Shown here: positions 13,189 to 18,364 of the stretch, one piece after another | Layout: every line of letters begins with the position of its first letter | How positions within the stretch are numbered: the stretch's first letter is position 1 | DNA from: CAYTRP01 sp964625145 | GTDB taxonomy: Bacteria > Sumerlaeota > Sumerlaeia > SLMS01 > JAHLLQ01 | Assembly (NCBI GenBank): GCA_964625145.1 | Contig: CAZVAQ010000065.1 | Coordinates: forward strand, 1-18,364 | DNA: 18,364 bases | Reading direction: 5' to 3' | Position numbers and translations under genes: made by a program | Notes under the pieces: generated by a model | Databases searched by the model: none | Seen by the model: the letters and a program-made list of their open reading frames with translations, nothing else | What the model was told of the DNA's origin: nothing

Positions 13189-13721
13189 GGCGCACTTCCT
13201 CCCTCGCCGCCGCTGCCCCCTGCGGTTTCGCTCCCCATCTTCGGCGCCTGACCGGTAGATCCGCCCTCAGGGGAGGTACCGTCCGGCCGCATCAGGTCCC
13301 ACAGCCGCACCGTCGCAAAGTAGTTCAGCCCCCCCGCCACGGCAAAGTGAAAGCCGCCCAGGTCAGAGTACGCCGCACCCGGGTTTTTCACCAACAGACT
13401 CGCCAGCGGCCCGCCCAACTGCTCCGCCGCATAGACGGCCAGGAAGCCGCCCCCATGGGCGAGCTGCACAATGAAGGTCAGCGCCGCGAACACATTGAAG
13501 GCCGGGTCCCGCGGGTTGAGCGCAGGCACGATGAGATACCCATCATAGGCCAACCCCAACAGGAACACGCCGTTAATCAGGACCATGACCCCGATACCGC
13601 GGGCCCAATCGCGCGTGAGCAAAAACCCCAGACCGGGCACCAGCCAATTGGCGGCGCAATAACCCATGGCCAGAGGAAGGGGTTGCCGCGCCGGGTGCTC
13701 CATGTTTGATGGTTGGGTCAT
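13185..13721 (-). CDS. Four-helix membrane protein, DUF6677-like
   Basis: The 178-residue product has hydrophobic segments near 17-35, 42-58, 76-97 and 121-140, and a Gly/Ser/Pro-rich disordered tail (about 148-178). The opening ANWLVPGLGFLLTRDWARGIGVMVL resembles TM2-like/DUF6677 proteins of unknown function. That family call is from memory of the motif and is tentative. No good ribosome site precedes either ATG candidate (13721 or 13703). It overlaps the small two-helix gene by 4 bases and is divergent from the beta-propeller gene. Confidence 0.7.
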   Translation of the reverse strand: MTQPSNMEHPARQPLPLAMGYCAANWLVPGLGFLLTRDWARGIGVMVLINGVFLLGLAYDGYLIVPALNPRDPAFNVFAALTFIVQLAHGGGFLAVYAAEQLGGPLASLLVKNPGAAYSDLGGFHFAVAGGLNYFATVRLWDLMRPDGTSPEGGSTGQAPKMGSETAGGSGGEGGSAP

Positions 13722-13836
13722 GAGGTGGAAGATGCAGAAGATGATGGCGCCCGGCCATTCAACCGCACATCGCCAAACGCCCGAGTATCGCCGTTCGCGC
13801 GGGCCGAGAGGTCAACGTCAATTGGTGCGACGCCCC

Positions 13837-14895
13837 ATGGAGCGCCCAGCTCCTGTCTGGGTGGATGGGCCGGTGGGCAAGCTTGCGGAGCGCCTGCTGG
13901 TGCTCCCCTGTGCACTGCTTACAGCTCTCCTTGTCGCCCAGCCGGCCGAGAATCCCTTGGCCACCGTGGAGCTGCCCGCCCACCCCCTGAGTGTGGCGGA
14001 AGCCGATGGGTGGATCGTCGCCTCGCTGGGTCTGTCCGGCGTGGCTTTCATACCCCAGCCTCCTTGGCCGGAGGAACCGCCGGTCATCGTGCGTAGCGAC
14101 TGGCCAAGTCTCTCGCTTTTTGATCTGGAGGGACCAAGATTCCTGTTGGCGGGGCGGGATGGAATGGTGCGCCACGTCGTCATCGATTCGGACGAATCCG
14201 AGCCGCGGTTGCTCTTGGAGTTTCCGGTGGAGGGCGTCCCCAATCAGGTCGCCTTGGATGGCGGGACCCTGATCGTTGCGGCGGGGGGCGCGGGGGTCAC
14301 CCTGTGGGATTGGCCGGAGCTGTCCAGACCTCCGGAGCTTCGAGGCCGGTATCCCTTTGTCGAGTTCGCCCGCCGGCTGGCGGTGGACCCGCTGGCCGAC
14401 CGGCTGTACGTCGCCGACTCCATCGGGGGTCGCGTGGCAGTCCTGGACATCGAAGACCCCATGCGGCCGCATCTGGTGGAGTCCTACCCCGTGGCATCGT
14501 TTTGCGATTCGCTGCAGGTCGACGAGCGCTTCCTGCTTTTCACCGACCGCAACGCCGCCACCTTTGTGGCGCGCCGGGCACCGGACAATGGCTCGGGAAA
14601 TCTGTGGCTGCTGCACCAACAGATCGGCCTGATCAATCCGCAGCAGGAACACCGCGACGTCAAGCGCGTCATGCTTCTGTCGCAGGAGGAGTCGTTCCTG
14701 ATCTGCGAAGGGGAATCAGGTGTTCGCCAGTGGAGTTGGGACGAGGACGCGAAAGTGTTTCGCGAGATGGCGGGATATCGACCCCGCGGGTCGGCCGTGG
14801 ATGCGGCGGTCCTGACCACCGGGCACCTTGTCGTTGCGGACCACCCCCATGGCTTGAGTCTTTTCCGTCTGGTCGGCATCCCCGAACGCCGCTGA
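13837..14895 (+). CDS. Secreted beta-propeller protein (LVIVD-type repeats)
   Basis: The 352-residue product is predicted to be exported. A hydrophobic segment (about 19-34, LLVLPCALLTALLVA) acts as a signal peptide or anchor. The rest is a repeating strand pattern in blades of about 45 residues: NPLATVELPAHPLSVAEADGWIVAS, GVTLWDWPELSRPPELRGRY, and RVAVLDIEDPMRPHLVESYP. The last matches the LVIVD motif (a name-less blade, D-x-x-x-P-x-x-P). No catalytic residues are apparent; such propellers usually bind proteins or glycans. The start is uncertain: ATG 13837 has no clear ribosome site, while GTG 13873 has GGTGG about 8 bases upstream and gives a more typical signal peptide. It is followed after 34 bases by the MiaE-like gene in the same direction. 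Confidence 0.8.
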   Translation: MERPAPVWVDGPVGKLAERLLVLPCALLTALLVAQPAENPLATVELPAHPLSVAEADGWIVASLGLSGVAFIPQPPWPEEPPVIVRSDWPSLSLFDLEGPRFLLAGRDGMVRHVVIDSDESEPRLLLEFPVEGVPNQVALDGGTLIVAAGGAGVTLWDWPELSRPPELRGRYPFVEFARRLAVDPLADRLYVADSIGGRVAVLDIEDPMRPHLVESYPVASFCDSLQVDERFLLFTDRNAATFVARRAPDNGSGNLWLLHQQIGLINPQQEHRDVKRVMLLSQEESFLICEGESGVRQWSWDEDAKVFREMAGYRPRGSAVDAAVLTTGHLVVADHPHGLSLFRLVGIPERR

Positions 14896-14929
14896 CCAAT
14901 CCCCACCTCCCGCGCATCGGAGTCGCTTC

Positions 14930-15553
14930 ATGCCCCCCACAGAGGATCTGCCTCTGAAGGCCGACACGCCCGCATTCTGGGCGGGGACGGCCCTGGCCAG
15001 CCCGCTGGTCCTGCTCAACGATCACGCCCATCTGGAGAAGAAGGCCGCGTCCAACGCGTTGGAGCTGCTCCTGCGATGGCCCGAACCCAATCCGCCGGAA
15101 GGTTGGGTGCAGGCCATGACGAGCATCGCCATCGACGAGGCCAGTCATCTGAATACGGTGACGCGCCTGTTGGCACGGCGGGGCGGGCGCCTGACCAAGA
15201 GTCATCGCAACTCCTACGCAGGCGCGCTGCGGGGATTGGTGCGCACGGGCAAGGGGCTTCACGAACTGATCGACCGGTTGCTCATCAGCGCCCTGATCGA
15301 GGCGCGCTCCTGCGAGCGGTTCTGGCTCCTGGGCCAGGCAACGAAGGAAACCGACCGGGAACTGCACCGGCTCTACGACGGACTTTACAAGAGCGAGGCG
15401 GGACACTACCGCGTCTTCGTGAAGCTGGCGCGCGAGCTCCCCGAGGCCCTCGGTGTGGAGCAACGCTGGGAGTGGATGCTCGACCAGGAAGCGGCCATCA
15501 TCGCCGCCCAACCCCCGGGACCTGCCATGCACAGTGGGTGGGTGGCGGGGTGA
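14930..15553 (+). CDS. miaE: tRNA-(ms2io6A)-hydroxylase (MiaE), diiron
   Basis: MiaE is a cytosolic non-haem diiron monooxygenase that hydroxylates the isopentenyl group of ms2i6A37 in tRNAs reading UNN codons, after MiaA and MiaB. The 207-residue product has the ferritin-like ligand set in order. NDHAHLEKKAASNALELL supplies E36. IDEASH supplies E70 and H73. DRLLISALIEARSCERFWLL, the most diagnostic stretch, supplies E124. SEAGHY supplies E156 and H159. Length is normal. The ATG has CGGAG about 8 bases upstream. It follows the beta-propeller gene closely but has no obvious functional link to it. miaA and miaB are not in the window. MiaE was first known from Salmonella; its presence here would imply ms2io6A in this lineage. 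Confidence 0.92.
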   Translation: MPPTEDLPLKADTPAFWAGTALASPLVLLNDHAHLEKKAASNALELLLRWPEPNPPEGWVQAMTSIAIDEASHLNTVTRLLARRGGRLTKSHRNSYAGALRGLVRTGKGLHELIDRLLISALIEARSCERFWLLGQATKETDRELHRLYDGLYKSEAGHYRVFVKLARELPEALGVEQRWEWMLDQEAAIIAAQPPGPAMHSGWVAG

Positions 15554-15716
15554 TTCGTAAAATCCGCGCGGGCTGTTGGTTTTCTGGTGACCCGATGTCC
15601 TCCGCCGTGAAGAAGCGTGGCAGCGGCCGAAAGCGCGTCAATTCGCCGTGGAGTTGCGGCCCAATGGGATCTTTCCAACCCGGCAGTCGCAGGGCACAAG
15701 GAGCAGGGACCGGTTC

Positions 15717-17195
15717 ATGACAGAGATTTATGTGCTCGCACCAGTGATCCTGATGGTGGTCGTGATGGTATCGGCCACCTTGGACCGTTGGAGTGTGCCT
15801 GTCATCCTGATCGCCCTTGGAGCCGGAATCCTTTTTGGCAGTGATGTCCTGGGGGTCCTCTATTTTGACGATGTGAAGCTGACGAACGACATGGCCAACA
15901 TGGCCCTGGTGTTCATCCTGTTCTACGGAGGCTTCACGACCCGGCGCGAGACATTCAAGTCAGTGGCTTTGCCGGCGGGCGGAATGGCGACGTGGGGCGT
16001 GGTCCTGACCGCGTTTATTGCGTTCGTCATCCTGTGGGCGGTGCTGGGATGGTCCTTCGAGATGTCGCTGCTTGTGTCGGTTATCATCTCCTCCACCGAT
16101 GCGGCGGCGACGTTCTCGATCCTGCGGCGGCAATCGATCCCGCCAAGGCTGTCCTCAACGCTGGAGATCGAGAGCGCCGCGAACGACCCCATGGCGATCC
16201 TGTTGACGCTGGCGGCGGTGCAGGCACTGACCGCTGGCGAGACCAAGTGGTACATCGTCCTGCTCCTCTTCATCTGGAAGTTTGTCACGGGCGTGTTCAT
16301 GGGATGGTTCCTGGGATCGTTGGCCGTATGGTTCTTCAACCGATTCCGACCGCAGGACCGCGGACATTACTACGTGCTGTCGCTGGCGGTCGTGCTGCTG
16401 GTGTACGGCTTGGCGGGATTGGTGAAGAGCAGCGAAATGCTGGCGGTCTTCGTTGCCGGCTTCGTGATGGGCAACCGCCCGTTCGTCCACAAGCAGGGCG
16501 TGTCGAACTTCCTGTCCGCCCTGTCCACCATTGCCGACATCAGCATGTTCATCATGATGGGCCTACTGGTGAATCCCAGCCAATGGGGCGGCATCTGGCT
16601 GAAGGGCGTGATCCTGTTCCTGGTGCTGACGCTCCTCGCGCGCCCGTTGGCTGTCTGGCTGGGCACGATCGGGATGAAGCAGAGCACACGCTACAAGATC
16701 TTCATGTCGTGGGCGGGATTGCGCGGCGCGGTTCCGATTGTCCTGGCCACCTATCCGTTGGCGGCGGGAATGGCAGTCGGGCAGGAGATTTTCAACCTCG
16801 TCTTCTTCGTCGTCATTCTCTCCGTGGCCGTGCAAGGCTCGACACTCGGCCCCCTGGCCACACGGCTCAACCTGGCCACGTGGTCGAAGCCGAGACCCTT
16901 GTACAACCTCGAGCTCATCACGATGGCCAAGAGCGACATGGACCTGATCGTCGTGGACATCCCCGGTCCGCAGGGAAGGCAGGGGCCGCGCATCAGCGAG
17001 CTGAAGCTCCCCGCCGGTTCGGTCATCACCCTCATCACGCGCGGCGAGGAAGTCGTCGTGCCCAAGGGGGGCACCCACCTGCAGGGATGGGACCAGGTGA
17101 CTGTCCTGGCGCATGTGTCCGACGAACAGGCCATCCGCGACGCCTTGCTGGCGGATTGCGCTCCGCCGCCCAAGTCGGCAGAACAAACTGCCTGA
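15717..17195 (+). CDS. CPA1-family cation/proton antiporter with TrkA-C domain (NhaP2/CvrA-like)
   Basis: This inner-membrane antiporter exchanges K+ (or Na+) for H+, used in cation homeostasis. The 492-residue product has about 12 transmembrane helices in residues 1-390. SSTDAAATFSILRR (125-138) and LEIESAANDPMA (149-160) carry the ion-site residues of the family (D128, N156-D157). A later helix reads SWAGLRGAVPIVLATYPL, the conserved GLRGAVP motif. Residues about 408-478 form a TrkA-C domain (GPRISELKLPAGSVITLITR), as in potassium/proton antiporters, and may sense a nucleotide ligand. The start was set at the ATG before TEIYVLAP, with AAGGAG upstream. A longer frame from 15648 adds a polar leader unlike the family. 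The 163-base gap from miaE shows no clear signal. Confidence 0.94.
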   Translation: MTEIYVLAPVILMVVVMVSATLDRWSVPVILIALGAGILFGSDVLGVLYFDDVKLTNDMANMALVFILFYGGFTTRRETFKSVALPAGGMATWGVVLTAFIAFVILWAVLGWSFEMSLLVSVIISSTDAAATFSILRRQSIPPRLSSTLEIESAANDPMAILLTLAAVQALTAGETKWYIVLLLFIWKFVTGVFMGWFLGSLAVWFFNRFRPQDRGHYYVLSLAVVLLVYGLAGLVKSSEMLAVFVAGFVMGNRPFVHKQGVSNFLSALSTIADISMFIMMGLLVNPSQWGGIWLKGVILFLVLTLLARPLAVWLGTIGMKQSTRYKIFMSWAGLRGAVPIVLATYPLAAGMAVGQEIFNLVFFVVILSVAVQGSTLGPLATRLNLATWSKPRPLYNLELITMAKSDMDLIVVDIPGPQGRQGPRISELKLPAGSVITLITRGEEVVVPKGGTHLQGWDQVTVLAHVSDEQAIRDALLADCAPPPKSAEQTA

Positions 17196-17221
17196 CGCCG
17201 CACCTCGCGGCATGCTGCATT

Positions 17222-17256
17222 CCTCCCGGACACTGAAGATATCACGAGTCCGGAGG
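17222..17256 (+). promoter_or_regulatory. Hairpin covering the ribosome site of the beta-helix gene
   Basis: CCTCCCGGAC (17222-17231) can pair with GTCCGGAGG (17248-17256), nine pairs with one bulged C, around a 16-base loop. The right arm ends in GGAGG, the ribosome site of the gene starting at 17265. In a transcript carrying both arms, the site would be hidden. It lacks a U tract, so it is not a good terminator. Confidence 0.35.
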
Positions 17257-17264
17257 ATCATACC

Positions 17265-18364
17265 ATGCACGCACAACGGCTGCATCCCGCGGCATTCCTG
17301 TTCGCATTATTGCCCGCGCTGATCCCGGCGCAGGAGCCCACCGATTCGCCCCTCGGCGCCATGTGGGACGTGACGGGTTTTGGCGCCGTCGGTGATGGGG
17401 AGACCGACAACACCGCCGCATTCCAGCGCGCCCTCGACACCGCGTGGGAGGCAGGTGGCGGCGTCGTGTGGGCACCGACGGGGAACTATCTCTTCGAAGG
17501 TTCGCTGAATGTTCCGCGCGAGGTGACGCTGCGCGGCGTCTACCACTACGCCCCCGCCCACGCGGGCGTCCGCGACAACACAGACCAGTTGCCCAAGTAT
17601 GGCACGGCCTTTCACGTGCGCGCCGGCGCAGGGAGCGAGGACGGCCCGGCCTTCATCCAGCTCAACAACAACAGCACGCTGCAGGGCGTGTGCATCTACT
17701 ATCCCGGCCAGGACCCGCAGACCGCCCCGCCGACGCCGTATCCGTTCACCGTCGTCATGCGCGAGAACAACCCGGCGCTGATCGACGTGGAGCTGCTCAA
17801 TCCCTACAACGGCATCGACGCGAGCAGGAACCAACGCGCCCTGATCCGCAACGTGCACGGCCAACCGCTGCACATCGGCGTCTTTGTCGACACGATCTAC
17901 GACATCGGCCGCATCGAGAATGTGCATTGGAACCCATGGTGGTCGCTGGGCACTGATCTGTACAAGTGGCAGGAGGAGAACGGCCGCGCATTTGTCTTTG
18001 GCCGCACCGATTGGCACTACGTCCACAACACGTTCGCGTTCGGATACAAGATCGGCTATCACTTCGTCGACCTCGGTTCCGGCAGTGCAAACGGCAACTT
18101 CCTCGGCATTGGCGCGGACCGTTGCCACACGGCGGTGCAGGTGGACCAGAGCGCGCCGTACGGATTACTGATCACCAATGGGGAGTTTGTTTCCTTCATG
18201 GGCGAGGAACCCACGATGGTGCGCGTGTCAGCGGAACACACAGGCCACGTGCGCTTTCTCAACAGCGCGTTCTGGGGACCGACCAACCGCATCGGCGTCA
18301 TCGACGGCAAGGGCACGGTGACGTTCTCCGACTGCAACTTTAACGCGTGGGTACTGCACGACTG
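17265..18364 (+). CDS. Secreted parallel beta-helix protein, pectate-lyase-superfamily-like (partial, 3' cut)
   Basis: The open frame runs to the window end (366 codons seen, no stop). It begins MHAQRLHPAAFLFALLPALIPA, a signal peptide with likely cleavage around PAQ, so the product is exported. The mature part opens WDVTGFGAVGDGETDNTAAFQRALDTAWEAGGGVVWAPTGNYLF. That is the diagnostic N-terminal block of the Pectate_lyase_3/GH28-like beta-helix fold, seen also in polysaccharide lyases, epimerases and phage tailspikes. Repeating short strands follow (STLQGVCIYYPG, ALIDVELLNPYNGIDA, GRIENVHWNPWW, VRFLNSAFWG, VTFSDCNFNAW), matching helix coils. The catalytic residues and substrate cannot be decided, in part because the C terminus is missing. 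GGAGG lies 8 bases before the ATG. Confidence 0.88.
   Translation, partial: MHAQRLHPAAFLFALLPALIPAQEPTDSPLGAMWDVTGFGAVGDGETDNTAAFQRALDTAWEAGGGVVWAPTGNYLFEGSLNVPREVTLRGVYHYAPAHAGVRDNTDQLPKYGTAFHVRAGAGSEDGPAFIQLNNNSTLQGVCIYYPGQDPQTAPPTPYPFTVVMRENNPALIDVELLNPYNGIDASRNQRALIRNVHGQPLHIGVFVDTIYDIGRIENVHWNPWWSLGTDLYKWQEENGRAFVFGRTDWHYVHNTFAFGYKIGYHFVDLGSGSANGNFLGIGADRCHTAVQVDQSAPYGLLITNGEFVSFMGEEPTMVRVSAEHTGHVRFLNSAFWGPTNRIGVIDGKGTVTFSDCNFNAWVLHD

Noticed and set aside
15992..17236. 414-codon frame overlapping the antiporter in another frame
   Set aside because: It is Arg/Gly/His/Pro-rich without motifs; the antiporter frame has membrane helices and ion-site motifs throughout.
17307..18128. 273-codon minus-strand frame at the right end
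   Set aside because: It is antisense to a plus-strand frame that has a signal peptide, a ribosome site and beta-helix motifs and stays open to the window end.

Overview
The window is GC-rich bacterial chromosome with short intergenic gaps and several 4-base stop/start overlaps. It holds no RNA genes, insertion sequences or CRISPR arrays that I can see. The GspG-like pseudopilin, the LVIVD-type beta-propeller, the sigma-54 factor with inserts and the pectate-lyase-fold secreted protein recall candidate phyla such as Sumerlaeota, Hydrogenedentota or their Planctomycetes-like neighbours. That placement is a guess from gene style, not a demonstrated assignment.

Layout. (1) 26-2011, minus: rpoN (sigma-54) with a large insertion in its core-binding region. 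(2) 2298-2771, plus: a DinB/DUF664-fold protein, convergent with a pair of small heat-shock proteins (2979-3885, minus). A strong hairpin terminator lies between them. (3) 4236-6413, plus: grpE followed 3 bases later by a GMC-type FAD oxidoreductase, divergent from the Hsp20 pair, so this is a protein-quality-control neighbourhood. (4) 6336-11114, minus: a tightly packed operon of a GT4 glycosyltransferase, a LURP-one/scramblase-like protein with two inserted membrane helices, a ThiE/TenI-fold protein lacking key thiamin-phosphate-synthase residues, and a YfhO-type GT-C membrane protein. It looks like envelope glycan work. (5) 11265-13721, minus: a one-TM hypothetical protein, a type II/IV pseudopilin with its own terminator, and a two-gene membrane unit. 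(6) 13837-18364, plus: a secreted beta-propeller, MiaE-type tRNA hydroxylase, a CPA1 cation/proton antiporter with a TrkA-C tail, and a secreted parallel-beta-helix protein cut by the window end.

The most striking feature is not a gene. A family of heptanucleotide tandem arrays (core TGAAGGA/TGAAGAG) begins exactly at the stop codons of four separate genes (rpoN, the DinB-like gene, the downstream hsp20 and the LURP-one-like gene). Because 7 is not a multiple of 3, each array places stop codons in all three forward frames within about 30 bases. A fifth array lies in reverse orientation at the translation start of the glycosyltransferase. A different 9-base repeat ends the one-TM hypothetical gene, where it is translated as a Gly-Gln-rich tail. 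These stop-linked arrays are the best candidate here for an undescribed genetic element.
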